A stretch of DNA of 64,000 bases from positions 1-64,000 of the forward strand of contig JANIIK010000699.1 in assembly GCA_027704905.1 (NCBI GenBank). Direction: 5' to 3'. The position numbers and the translations under genes are program-made. The notes under the pieces were generated by a model. It was not told the DNA's origin. It did no database searches and saw only the letters and a program-made list of their open reading frames with translations. Origin of the DNA: Muraenolepis orangiensis. Taxonomy: Eukaryota > Chordata > Actinopteri > Gadiformes > Muraenolepididae. Shown here piece after piece: positions 1 through 11,229 of the stretch (its first letter is position 1; each line of letters begins with the position of its first letter).

Positions 1-243
1 TTGTGACGCTTTAGCGGTGGTAGCCAGCTTGATACAGAAGACTGAGTCAATGTTCTTATTTGATAGCCAAACTGGCCCAGATGTATTCCCTGCCGCAGCT
101 CACAACTATCCCGGGGGTTGAAATGTCCACTCTTAAAAACAATAAACCAGGGTGGCAAGCCCAAAACGATATTCCTCCAACGCAAATAGTCTGTGTCTCT
201 TTCTCCCCACCTACTCCACGCCGTCTCACCACACCCCCCTTTC
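1..243. other. No gene recognised
   Basis: Left edge of the window. I see no convincing exon or repeat family before the hexamer array. It could hold 3' exons of gene A, which runs leftward on the minus strand. Confidence 0.3.
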
Positions 244-326
244 CTCTCCTCCCGTTCCCGTTCCCGTTCCCGTCCCCGTTCCCGTTCCCGTTCCCGTTCC
301 CGTTCCCGTTCCCGTTCCCGTTCCAA
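244..326. repeat. Hexanucleotide microsatellite (CCCGTT)n
   Basis: About a dozen near-perfect copies of the hexamer CCCGTT (complement AACGGG), with one CCCGTCCCCGTT variant early in the array. It opens several frames on both strands (Pro/Phe, Arg/Ser and Gly/Asn repeats), which are not genes. Confidence 0.95.
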
Positions 327-859
327 CTCTCGCGTGACTCTCTCACTCCCGTTCCCACGCAACCTGTTCCCCCTAGCGCTCGCAGCCAATGACCCTCTAT
401 AGTGGACACTTCCCCTCAAACACATGCAGGTAAACGAACACACACATACAACACCCAATGAACTCCCCAACCCCCTTTGTCCTGGAGGGAGACCCATGGT
501 CGGCCAGGCCACAGCGTTACAATATCATGGATTGAACTATCTTCAAATGTTACACAATTTACATTTAAAGGCCCAAAGCGTGCACACCTAAATAACTTAA
601 ACACGCTTAACTACTTAAACAACCTATCAGGAACTGTGCTGACCTGCAGACCTCACCATCATTTGTACTTAATTCAAATGCACAAGATGCAAGGTGATCC
701 CGCAGTATGAATTTCCTACAGCAATAATATACAAATAAACTAATATACTAATATACAATACTATACTAAACAATTATATACGATAAACAACACTATATAT
801 TACCCATGATATGCTATCTATGCTTCAGGTGCCACAAAGTCGAGTTAGAATGAGCCTAC
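327..859. other. Unassigned flank of gene A
   Basis: This lies downstream of the transmembrane exon of gene A on the minus strand, so cytoplasmic exons would be expected here. I could not find one with a tyrosine motif and matching phase. From about 700 on it is AT-rich. Confidence 0.4.
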
Positions 860-2304
860 CTCTCTGGAGTTGACTGTTTTTCGGTGTTATTTTTTGAATG
901 ACCCAAGATGACCAGAACGACAACAATCGCGACACCCAGGATTACACCGACCATGATCCAACGTTCATCAAGGGTTCCTAAATTGGCACAGAGGATACAT
1001 TGTCTCAGTTTCTGAGACAATGTGATCAATAAGATATATTTTTATTAATTCAATGATTCGATAATCATGTAATTTTACGTCACTCTTAGCGTTGGTGTCA
1101 TCCTCTTCATCGCCATTCAAATAAGAACAGAGGAGAAAGAAATATATTTATCTGTGTATACATTTAATTCATCTTAACAAAACATGCTATTCATCAACAT
1201 ATATGCAATAATGAGAGAGGGTTACGGCACATATGTGAGAATTTCTTCTTTGTCTGCAAAATACATTTTTTTTAATTACGGCAAATGAATGTGTTAGCGG
1301 ATTCGAATGTGTCTTTAATGTCTTAATTATTATTGTCTTAATCAATAAAAACGGTCAAATAATAATATTTAAAGTGTCTTAACTGTTAAAGATGATGTTG
1401 TCCCCTTTGTGAAATGTATCATTTTCTTTAAATGGACAAAAATATATAATATATAGTATATAAAATATAATAAATGGATAGTTAAAACGAAATATTAAGT
1501 GTCTGACATATTTATCGACATATATTGTAATAATTACTTCTTTGCAGTCTGTAAAATATGTCTTTTGATGACTGCGATATTCATGCAGTTTATATTTAAT
1601 GTGTTTATCTTACTCTATACAAAGTGACAAATAATAATACAACTATTATTGTTTAGTTTTAGAGTTTGTGTCGTCGCCTTCGTGAATTCCATCATTTCCT
1701 TTGAAATAGACAAACATATTACACCGTAAAAAAAAAGTATCAGATTAAATTTCAAAGTGATTGTAATACTGAGAGAAAACATGTATCTTACCTTGAAGCA
1801 TTAACAATGTTGAATTGACCATAAACACCTCTGCATTGTCGTAGAACATGCAAAAATACCAGCCAGAGTCTGATGAATTCACTTGCAGTATTGTTAGATT
1901 GAAGAAAGAGATACTGCTTTCTGTTACTAATCTACTCTGTGGGAAACCATGACTGTATCTCCCTGTCTTATAATCAGTTCCATACACAGATGAGAGGACA
2001 ATGGGCTTGGATGTGTTAGCTGCTCTCATCCAGAAAGCCATTGTTGTATAGCTGGACACATTGGTACAGGACAAGGTGACATTAGCCATCGGTTCTACCT
2101 TCATGATCCGATAATCAGGGAGCGAGACGACAAGCCAAGCTGAAAACAGATGAGTAAAAAAATATATATATCAACAATCTTTCATTATACAAAACTATAA
2201 CTATTGTTGGAAGTGAAGTTCTTAAGACAGTGAGTGTTAACATGATGACAGTACTTACTTAAGGAGCTCAGAAGTAAATATCTTGTCAACACCAGCTCCA
2301 TCAT
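860..2304 (-). CDS. Gene A: single V-domain Ig-superfamily membrane receptor (NITR-like), 3' end not found
   Basis: Exons read on the minus strand. The signal-peptide exon 2304-2259 (MMELVLTRYLLLSSL) ends in phase 1 at donor GTAAGT. The V exon 2139-1792 follows acceptor CAG and ends in phase 1 at GTAAGA. The transmembrane exon 977-860 starts in phase 1. Joining the first two gives a smooth leader into 'WLVVSLPDYRIMKVE'. The V domain has the first Cys in 'ANVTLSC', Trp in 'AFWMR' and the closing motif 'SSDSGWYFC', with several N-glycosylation sites. It has no J-like motif. The membrane segment is about 'IMVGVILGVAIVVVLVILG', with no charged residue inside it. Between the V and TM exons lie 42-nt hinge cassettes (1698-1657, 1425-1384, decayed copy near 1115-1084). 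A close copy is at 61789-62983. NITR family membership is inferred from the V fold and from linkage to V-I genes. A one-domain CD8/CD300-like receptor is the alternative. Confidence 0.75.
1384..1425 (-). other. Second hinge cassette of gene A (tandem duplicate)
   Basis: It has the same 42-nt length and phase 1-1 as the cassette at 1657-1698. Acceptor is TTTAAAG and the possible donor GTTAAG is weak. It encodes a related acidic linker starting ENDTFHKGD. Its similarity to its neighbour points to internal exon duplication. Confidence 0.45.
1657..1698 (-). other. Hinge exon cassette of gene A, donor mutated
   Basis: A 42-nt phase 1-1 cassette after acceptor TTTCAAAG, encoding a Gly/Asp/Asn-rich linker. 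In the paralogue A' the matching cassette (62378-62337) is followed by donor GTAAAC. Here the same place reads CTAAAC, so the canonical donor is lost and reading through meets a stop after four codons. Confidence 0.55.
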
Positions 2305-2528
2305 TGTCTCTTCTGTTAGTCCGTCTGGTGTTAACTCAGATGAAGTACGTGGTCTTCATGCAAAGAGGCGGGCTGACTGGTTGCCATGGCACTTTTATCT
2401 CATGTTGCATCAAACCAGAGCTTCCACTGAGGATTTTCATCGTCACATCTTCAAATGACCGTTCAGTCGCAGCCAGAGGTGTCAATCAAATGTTTGCTTT
2501 TTTAAAATCTAATTTGGAGGATTGAGTT

Positions 2529-2765
2529 TAATGTACACACACAGTGAAAAAAAGTGTCTCTGCATTTAACTCATCCTAGTCTAGTATTAGGAGCAGTGGG
2601 CAGCTATTGTATATACAGCGCCCGGCGAGCAGTGTAGGGGTCTGGTGCATTGCTGATGGGCATCTTGGCCGTGCCCAGGTGTTTCAGGGGACTTGAACCG
2701 GTGACCTTCCGGTTCCCAAGCCAAGTCCCAACTGACTGAGCTAGTGCCACCCACTTCCCAAGCTT
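2529..2765 (-). repeat. tRNA-derived SINE (family 1)
   Basis: On the minus strand the head reads GGGTGGCACTAGCTCAGTCA with a tRNA-like A box (TAGCTCAGTCAGTTGG) and B box (GGTTCAAGTCCC). The tail contains the 'gggttaaatgcagagaaa'-type block that recurs in all copies of this family in the window. Confidence 0.75.
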
Positions 2766-3264
2766 TATGTGGTAAATATTTGATCGACTGAACGAGTAAT
2801 GGACACATTTGACCAGCACACCAACAATCTCTAATTGGACTCAGAGGCATAGATTATAATTGATTATAATATGTTTACATATGTACAATTGTATGTACAT
2901 AAAATAATTCAAATGCGGACATATCTGAATGAGGAAGACCCAAATTTTCAACAGTTTGTGCCTCGAGCGAAATCACAGCGACAGTGACAGCGAACTGTCT
3001 GACCTATGTTCCTCCAGCAAGCGGGATTTTCAGACAACTTTGAACGCGCAACTGTGGATATTATTGAATGACGATATCCATTCACCACGATTCATTCATG
3101 CATTCTTGGCCCTTAACCTTCTGGTAAATTACTTTCCCCCCACTTCTCTACACACATGAGTGCACTGTGTGTTCTGCTCCAGAAACAGAAGCGTTGGCAC
3201 AATGGCACTGAGTCTTCAAATGATCGTTCAGTCGCAGCCAGAGGTGTAAACCCAAGGTTTGCAC

Positions 3265-3535
3265 TTTTAAAATCTAAATTTGGAGGATTGAGTCTTCTTA
3301 ATTGGTCACATACATGTACACACACAGTGAAATTACTTTCTCTGCATTTAACCCATCCTAGTATTAGGAGCAGTGGGCAGCTATTGTATATGCAGCGCCC
3401 GGCGAGCAGTGTAGGGGTCTGGTGCCTTGCTTATGGGCATCTCGGCAGTGCCCAGGTGTTTCAGGGAACTTGAACCGGTGACCTTCTGGTTCCCAATCCA
3501 AGTCCCAACTGACTGAGCTAGTGCCACCCACTTCC
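3265..3535 (-). repeat. tRNA-derived SINE (family 1), second copy
   Basis: Same head, boxes and tail as the copy at 2529-2765, carried along in the local tandem duplication. Confidence 0.75.
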
Positions 3536-4016
3536 CAAGCTTTATGTGGTAAATATTTGATCAACTGAACGAGTAATGGACACATTTGACCAGCACACCA
3601 ACAATCTCTAATTGCATAGAATATAATTTATTATCATATGTTTACATACGTACAATTGTATTTACATACAATGTTTAAAATGCTAATGTAGACATTTCTG
3701 AATGAGGAAGACGCCAGTTGTGCCTCGAGCGAAATAACAGCGACTGAACTGACCCCCAGGCCCCCCACAGTACTGAACTGACCTATGTTCCTCCAGCAAG
3801 CGGGATTTTCGGACAGCTTTTAACGCGCAACTGTGGATCTTATTGAACGCCGATATCCATTTACCATGATTCATTCATTCATTCATTCATTCATTCATTC
3901 ATTCATTCTTGGCCCTTAACCTTCTGGTAAATTGCTTTCCCCCCACTTCTCTACACACATGAGTGCACTGTGTGTTCTGCTCCAGAAACAGAAGCGTTGG
4001 CACAATGGCACTGAGT

Positions 4017-5040
4017 TTAAATTCATGGTCATTGATGGATATGGGTAATGGATCCTCACGTGCCCCACACCTAAAAGACATTCTAGCGACGAAGCCAGAG
4101 CCTGTGAGTTTTAAGCTTCCCTTGTTAAAGCATCTGTCTCTCATGCCGGGGGTCGTGAGTTCGAGCCCAGTGCAGAACACTCACTGTTACATATCCTTGT
4201 AGTGGATAATACCCCCAGATGTGGTGATTCATATCATATGCTCCACAGACTTAATGAATGTGCAGAGAAATCTGCTGAACATGCTGTTCCATGACATCCA
4301 GCGCAGTCTCACGTCGTACTTCAGCTCACTCTTGACTCTTCACGGCCATTGTAATGGGTGGAGTCTATTTTCTTCTCCTGGCGACATCGCCAAGCAGGTG
4401 GCCAATTATCACCTGATCAAGCCAGGCCCCCCACAGTACGGCGACGGTGCAGCTGAATGAAGCTACAGCGTTTCAGACAAACTACTGGGACTGCACCCCT
4501 ACAATCCAGAGTCTTTCCAAGACAGAGTTCATGAACACACTTTCCTGTCAAGGTGTTCGGTAGGTGTGGAGTGGATCCCACATCCCACACAGTTGTTGTC
4601 ATCAATACAGGGAGACAAAACAGGTTGTGGGCAAGTGTAACTGAAGCCCGCCGGCAGTGCTTTTGCTTTGAAACCCCAATGTCTGCACTTCGCCTGTCTG
4701 AGGAGACCCTGAGGACGATGCTCTGAGCCCTGTTCTTGCCGCTCGAGGACGTAATTTTACAGAGGTCTTCGGTCTGTGGCTTGAATTCTTAACAGCAGCA
4801 GCATCTGCCTATTGTTTTTTTATAAGTCCTAGTCTGTGGTCTGCCTGGGGGCCGATGAACATGAAACTACCGCTACCCCTCTGAGAATAAGGAGGAGCAC
4901 AGAGTGGTTTTTCAACCCAGCAGAGTTGACTGGATGAAAATAGCACGGTCTTCGCCGTCTGTGACTTCCTTTTGAGATACATGGGTGTGTGATTTGTAAT
5001 ATCCCTGCTTTGTTTCGTCAGATCCAAGCTGGGAAAACGT
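4017..5040. other. Unassigned, gene-like but broken sequence
   Basis: Parts read like coding sequence in short stretches on the plus strand (4250-4460 and 4600-4740), with stops between them. No family was recognised. A short tRNA-like patch lies near 4120-4175 (B-box-like GAGTTCGAGCCC) with no full cloverleaf. The first part (to about 4115) is duplicated at the right edge of the window. Confidence 0.3.
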
Positions 5041-5300
5041 TAAATGATTTAAAATCTAAATCTGGAGGATTGAATCCTTTTTTACTGGTCACATACATGT
5101 ACACACACACAGTGAAATTTGTTTCTCTTTATTTAACCCATCCTAGTATTAAGAGCAGTAGGCAGTAATTTGATATACAGCACCCGGGGAGCAGTGTAGG
5201 GGTCTGGTGCCTTGCTCAAAGGCACCTCGGCAGAGCCCAGGTGTTTCAGGGACTTTGTTCCCAAGCCATGTTCCGACAGACTGAGCTACTGCCACCCTAA
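5041..5300 (-). repeat. tRNA-derived SINE (family 1), degraded copy
   Basis: It carries the same tail and head blocks as the other family 1 copies. The B-box part is partly deleted ('gggactttgttcccaagcc'). Confidence 0.65.
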
Positions 5301-5459
5301 AAGTGAGAGTTAAAGTTACATATAAAGTGTGCATTATTTTAACATATATTTTGGAGGAGGATGAGAAGACGATTGAAGGCCTATTCAGATCAGCTTCAAG
5401 GCGTATTTAAAGTAAACAATTCTGTTCTACTGTAACGACAATAAAGCGTTCTGATTAAC

Positions 5460-5744
5460 TGTGGAGTGTGTGTGGTTGGTGTTTGGTTTAAGCAGCTTCA
5501 CCCACCCTGAATTGGATTGATTGAATGGTGAGGCTGCACACCTGTGGGTCATTGTTAATTAAAGCCCACAGGTTAAACCAGCCACCACACACACACTCGA
5601 GGAGAGAGCTCTAGCATCTACCATCTGCTCTGTTCACCATGATTCAAACTCAGTTAACCGGATTCCTCATCACCCTGTGTCCTGTCTTCGGGAGGAGCCC
5701 TCAATCAGCCATTTTAATGGCTAGTGGCAGCATAATCTGCTACA
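5460..5744 (+). repeat. Solo LTR-like repeat (TG...CA)
   Basis: The segment begins TGTGGAGTGTGTGTGG and ends ATAATCTGCTACA. Related copies lie at 13412-13764 and 43165-43381. At 13487 the same terminal block is followed by TGGCGCCTGAACAAGGAC, which resembles a tRNA-Lys primer-binding site, so an LTR origin is likely. No internal coding region remains. Confidence 0.55.
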
Positions 5745-5945
5745 GGCTCCTCCTAGCCGAGTGTCGAGGTGTCCCTGAGCAACACACCCTAACCCTAACT
5801 GCTCCCGATGTGCTGGTGGTCACCTTGCATGGCTGACTCTGCCGTCGGTGTATGAATGGGTGAGTCTGAGGCTTGACTTGTAAAGCGCTTTGAGATGCTG
5901 CACTGGTTAGAAAAGAGCTTTATAAATGTTGTCCATTTACCAACT
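5745..5945 (+). repeat. SINE 3' part (family 2)
   Basis: It contains 'gctcctcctagc', 'gacaccctaaccctaactgctcc'-like and 'tgtaaagcgctttgag' blocks, which are also present at 21255-21525, 43405-43650 and 52453-52710. The tRNA head is missing here. Confidence 0.65.
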
Positions 5946-6638
5946 AGCGTTTACCCGTGGTCATAGGCTCCTCCCAAACGGACTGTCACATCGCATCATC
6001 GCGTCATAGTTCTCTGTTTAATATCCGTTACCGGCAAATATCAATACGTGTGTGTGTGTGTGTGTGTGTTTGTGTTCATTATAATTATAGAACATCACTA
6101 GGACAGTGAATCAAAAGAGAAAGAGTCTCTTGGGGCGGGAGGTGGGCTCATCTCGCGGTAGCTTCCTGTTAACACAGCACAGGAAACAGCTTGCACGCAC
6201 TCCACTGCATTGCTGGTCTCATCAAAGCCTGTGAGAGGAACCAGGTTTTAAATCAACAACAAAAAAACCTTTAAATGGCCGCATATTGTTCATTTTAATA
6301 TGGCTGTGTGCTAGGGTTCACAGAGTAGGACCATGTTTCAATGCAGTACAATACACCAAATAGTGCAATATAACGGTGATTTTAGGCAGAACAATTGAAA
6401 GTACAAAGTACAAAGTACAAAGTATGCTACAGAAAAATACAGAGAAAAATCCAAAATAGTAATGTTAAACCGCCTCGTCTTCACGTCCTTCTCATGGTCC
6501 CCCTTTCAAAACAAACTAAACTAACCAACGCACTTTTAAAATGTTACCGACCGCCGGAGTTCTGAAGAAGAAACTCCGAAGTCTGAATTCTAAAATGTAA
6601 ACGCATCATCAGATCCTCCCCGGGTGTGGCCGAAAAAC
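5946..6638. other. Intergenic flank shared with 43650-44050
   Basis: It contains a (GT)n run at 6049-6069 and a segment ('ggggcgggaggtgggctcatc') found again at 43830. The part nearest gene B1 is its 3' flank. No exon was seen. Confidence 0.6.
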
Positions 6639-8249
6639 TCAACACGCATGTTGCCTCGTGGTGGAATACACACACAAGTCCTCTCGGTCTTCCCTCCGTC
6701 TCGCCGGCCTCCCAGCCTTCTTTATCCGGATGGCGGCGTAATGGAGGCCTTCCGCCTCTTCCTCTCCCCCCTGGGGGAAACAAAGGGAAGCAAGGGAATG
6801 CTGTGACACCGACACGGACCGAGGACCACCAGTTTATACAGACTCCACTGAAGTACTCACTTGCGCTCCGGGAGCCGGGAGAGTGACGGAGTCCTCTGTT
6901 GGGGAGCCTGTCGGTGGAAGAAATAAAGATCGAACAAAACAAAACAAAATCGGCCTTCTGATTGACAGCGGATGCCGCGTGCAGTATTTGACCAGCAAAG
7001 TGGATAAGAAAAAGGTAATAACTTGGCTGGATATCCTCCTGCTCATCTTGTACAACGCGGCAGCCAGAATGACCGCCAGGGAAGTGGTGAGCGCCAAGGC
7101 GGCCCCCATGCCGTACACCAAGTGGAGGGATTCTGGCCTCTCTGCAGAGGAAAAAGCAATAAAAACAAATGTAGTCTCGGAAGAGAGGCACGACCAGTAC
7201 ATACCCGAAAACGTACCGAGTGACTTTCTCCCACCGCCCTGTCGCTCATCCGCGCCGCTCCCAAACAGAATGACTCCACAAGAGACCACGGCGCAGTAAA
7301 ATGTCTCCGTGTCCCATTGAGATAGCTCGGCGAGGCCATCCCTTTGCAAGTGATAAACACAAGTCCTGGTGTGATTCTCGGGGTCCCCCTCGCACTGACG
7401 GTTCTCGACCCCGGTGCCGTAAAGAACCCCGAGCCGGGATTCTGTTGCGCCCCGGAACCAGAACACCCTCGGCTCCCCCTCGCCACGGCGGTGGCAGTCG
7501 GTGGCATCCTGAACCACGCAGCTCACGGTCAGAGCGCCTGGCCGTCGGGGACCCTCTGGATGGACCACGGCGCGGATGGTAGACCCCGCTGTCTGCACGC
7601 TAAGGTAAAGACCCTTGGAGAAGGTGAATTCATGCGACTGGGAGCTCGTGCAGAAATAACTGCCTGAGTCCGAGAACTGTAGATCAGAGATTGTCCAGTG
7701 AATTGTGCACTTTTCTGCTTGCCAGGAACAGGCCAATCTTTTTCCAAATTCCTTATTATAATAGCTTGTGTTGCTGGACTTCAGGTAGTACGATATCATC
7801 TGTGGACTCCGTCCTAGCATCTGCCAGTACAGGTAAAACTTGACTGCTTCGTTTTCTTCCAAAAGGCATTGAAACGTTACATTCTCCCCGATGCTGCGTG
7901 ATATCAGGTCGTCCTTCTGGGAATCAGGTGAGAGTAGTTTTAAAGCCTCCCCATAATCTACAGTGGAAAGAATATAAGTTAATTTAAATTTTAAAAAGGA
8001 AAGTGTAATTGTATGAAAATATAATTTTTTTTATTCATTTATCCTAAGTCTAATTGAATGATGAGGTATATAAAAAAATAAACATGATCCAAATGCAATA
8101 AAACAACAGTCTGAAGTGAACGTGTAGTAAACAGTCAAAAAATGAAATTACGTAATTACAAATTATGAAGTTACATTTAAAACAAAAGAGAACAAAGTAC
8201 CTGTTTTAGAGAATAGAAGCATCAGGGTGAAATGTAACATCAGAGACAT
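6639..8249 (-). CDS. Gene B1: NITR-like V-I receptor with ITIM tail, one splice site altered
   Basis: Minus-strand exons: leader 8249-8201 (MSLMLHFTLMLLFSKT, phase 1); one long V plus I exon 7957-7217; transmembrane exon from 7141; short exon 6907-6861; tail exon 6770-6639 ending in TGA. The V domain shows 'GENVTFQC', 'FYLYWQMLG' and 'FSDSGSYFC'. The I domain shows 'TVSCVVQD', 'VFWFRGATES', 'CVYHLQRDG', 'TFYCAVVSCG' and the J-like 'ILFGSG'. The TM is about 'VYGMGAALALTTSLAVILAA', uncharged. The tail holds the ITIM LHYAAI, then a basic stretch and CVYSTT. This order is that of teleost NITRs, inhibitory receptors of lymphoid cells that recruit phosphatases through the ITIM. The donor after the TM exon reads AAGTTATT, where B2 has AAGGTATT, so the canonical +1 G is lost. 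The following intron is open in frame into the next exon (retained product 7141-6861). Confidence 0.82.
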
Positions 8250-9545
8250 CTTGGTGTGAAAATATCTGTTCAATGGAAAGAATGCGACATCTTTTCAGCC
8301 TCTCATCTTTCGATTGGCCAGAAGTGTGAAGTGTTCACGCCTTATTTAGGCGGATCATATGTCCCCTAAAAACGAATACACTGCGACACTTGAAAATGGA
8401 AATCGTCTCTAGCAGCAGGGGTTTTAAACATAGCGCACCACAACATGCCTTAAACGTAAATTGATTCGCAGTTTTAAATACTAAAATTGTTCATTATGAT
8501 ATGACAGTTAAGCTAGAGACATATTTTCAGTTACGTGTACGTCACATTGTATTCATTGGAAAATATACATGGTATTACCGATCAAATACACGATGGAACA
8601 GTTAATATCTTCCATGTCCACTTGATGAGGAAGCGTAGTTTGACGGAGTTCCTACATTTCGATTTTTGAGGGCTGATACAATATGTGTATTGCGATTCTG
8701 TTAATATTGCGATATTCCTATATTTTATTGTGTGATTTTATCTTTTGTGTGGATTCAACATACAAATTGAGGTTTGGCTTCTACAGGTCTGTCTGTGTCA
8801 GCCATTGTTTTTTAACTGAACGTGACCAAACCATTCATTTGCTTCGACTATGATAACATTGGTTTTCTGAATAAAGAAAAAAATCTGTTTTTCAGTCAAC
8901 GTGACGATACGAATATTGTAGAAGCAAAGAATCGTGAAACACAGCTGTATATAAATTGTTGATCTTTAAATAATATGCAAAGGTGGTTACAGTCAGGCTC
9001 TTTGATCTTTGGGGCCTCCACAAAAAATGCTTATTCTAGGGGCTGCCAGCTGTCTTGTCGTTCTTTACTGGTCTTCAAGACTATGGATATTTATACACAT
9101 TTTATTTTTGAAGCAAGGACTCGAAGACCTTGAAGTATCGGGATGGCATGGAGGTTAGAAAAGTAACTGAACATTGTTTAAAATGCACAGTGATCTTGGT
9201 TTGTGTATGATGGTGAGTGAAGCCCCTAACATCATACTGGCTTGCTAGTTGTACAGCCCCCCCCTCAAACTGTGAACAACCAGAGTATCCTATTGGCTTG
9301 CATCAAAGGTAGTGAAACCGTGGGTACATTTCCTCCTGTGCTGCGGTGCTCAGGTTGTTTCTGTGAAACACATGTTTCCATGTACTCTGGTCAACGTGAA
9401 CAAAACCAAAAACCACTTCTGGTATCATGTTCAAGACACCTATTTGCATGCCTTGCCTTGCCTTCGGTACTGGTGACAGATGTTCAGGTGTCCTTCTGGC
9501 TGTGCATGTACTACTGGAATCGGCCTCTGCGGAGTTTCAGTGGCA
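8250..9545. other. Upstream flank of B1, duplicated at 55785-57765
   Basis: Non-coding sequence that is collinear with the flank of pseudogene B2 from 'tcatcttgtgaa'-side leader sequence to 'gcatgtactactgg' near 9517. It contains a small conserved plus-strand stretch near 8995-9095 discussed as a finding. The promoter of B1 should lie just right of 8249, but no clear TATA box was identified. Confidence 0.6.
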
Positions 9546-9879
9546 TATTTGTCTTATATATAACTATATATATATAGAACTATATATATCTGTAACTATA
9601 TATCTATCTATCTCTCTATCTATCTTCATAACAACACAGGAAACCATGTCGACATCCTGTCAACAGTGTCAGAGGGGTCTTTGCTACGTGGAAGTCTGGA
9701 GAAGGCCTTGACCACAGAAACCACATGCTCTGTGTCGTCCGCACGAACAGAGTGCACGGAAGGCGCAGACATGCAGAACACACAAAACACTGGTTTTATT
9801 GAAAAAAATACATTTGATTTGGCCAACAGTCACTCCTCATCTACAGTTGGCTACAGTTGGTGTTTGTGGGCATGCTATA

Positions 9880-10294
<415 letters not shown>

Positions 10295-10505
10295 CGCAAA
10301 AATAGTCTTGCTCTGAAAAAATAAAGGCTGAGGCCGAGGTACAAAAGTGTAAATTTGTCACTCTCTTTTCATTTATACTGGTGCTGTGGACTAGTTAGTC
10401 ATTTCACCACTGTCTACGACAGATTGGTTACCAAAGTGCGCTTTAAATCCAGCCTCTTTCTCTTCTCATTAGGCTGCAGGCTTAGTTCTTTCCACATGAA
10501 GAGAA

Positions 10506-10507
<2 letters not shown>

Positions 10508-10603
<96 letters not shown>

Positions 10604-10612
10604 GTATATGTA
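10508..10612. repeat. (AT)n microsatellite
   Basis: About 90 bp of pure alternating AT followed by ATGT/ATGTAT variants. Confidence 0.95.
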
Positions 10613-10640
10613 TGTATTTTTTTTATGAATCAAAATGTTC

Positions 10641-11160
10641 CACTAGATTCCTAAGTATTACATGCGTACACAATCCTAAAGTGTAATTGTCTGAAAGTAA
10701 ATACTGGGTTAATCAGATTGGGTTAAAGACCTGTGTTGGCCAGTGATGAAGCGTCAGGGCCTTCAAGGTATTCAGAGAAGACCTTGGAACCCTCAGATGA
10801 AACAAAGGAAAATTGAATTAATTGTATTAATAATTAATGCACGACGCATTTGAGTGGTTTTGTGTTAGAAAAAAATGCAACAAATCAGATATTTTTCTGG
10901 GTTGCTGGGAAGAATATCCTTCAACCAAAGTACTCCCGCATGCTTTGGCCCTTAGACTGAATGAGAACGTACGTTTGGATTGACAATTTGATCAACCAAT
11001 CATATAGTGGTTTGTAGCCAATGGGCGTATTCTTTCAGATTTCCCCACAGTTCCATAGTACGCTAGAAGGTCTAGTTCACTGGCTCGAGACAGAGGATCT
11101 AGCTTATTGCTACGTTGGTTTTTTTCAACGTAGGTTTTTTACGTCGAAATGGCAACAGCT
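10641..11160. other. No gene recognised
   Basis: Mixed-composition sequence without an exon I can defend. The right part may be the 5' side of the hAT fragment that follows. Confidence 0.4.
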
Positions 11161-11229
11161 GAAGATGATGTTGTTGCAGAATTGTTGTTAGTACCCTTTT
11201 CAAGACGACCATTCAGTGTAAAGACGGAC

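Larger units (their letters stand above)
2452..4016. repeat. Local tandem duplication, two units of about 0.76 and 0.80 kb
   Basis: Unit 1 (2452-3212) and unit 2 (3213-4016) are collinear. Each starts at 'tcttcaaatga', carries the same tRNA-headed SINE, then the 'tttatgtggtaaatatttga' segment, and ends at 'ggcacaatggcactgag'. Unit 2 has an extra (ATTC)n run near 3870-3906. The right edge of the window (63130-63889) carries one copy of the same unit, which places the tandem event in one duplicate only or its loss in the other. Confidence 0.8.

Noticed and set aside
244..326. Telomere-like hexamer array
   Set aside because: The unit CCCGTT is not the vertebrate telomere repeat CCCTAA, and the array is short and internal.
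2604..2819. tRNA gene candidates in SINE heads (also 21480, 52455, 31800)
   Set aside because: A and B boxes are present, but the sequences are mutated, lack complete cloverleaves and are followed by SINE tails.
6883..7299. Plus-strand open frames opposite B1, and the matching ones at 53415-54079
   Set aside because: They are GC-rich shadows of the I-domain and TM exons; the minus-strand reading has Ig cysteines, J-like motif and ITIM.
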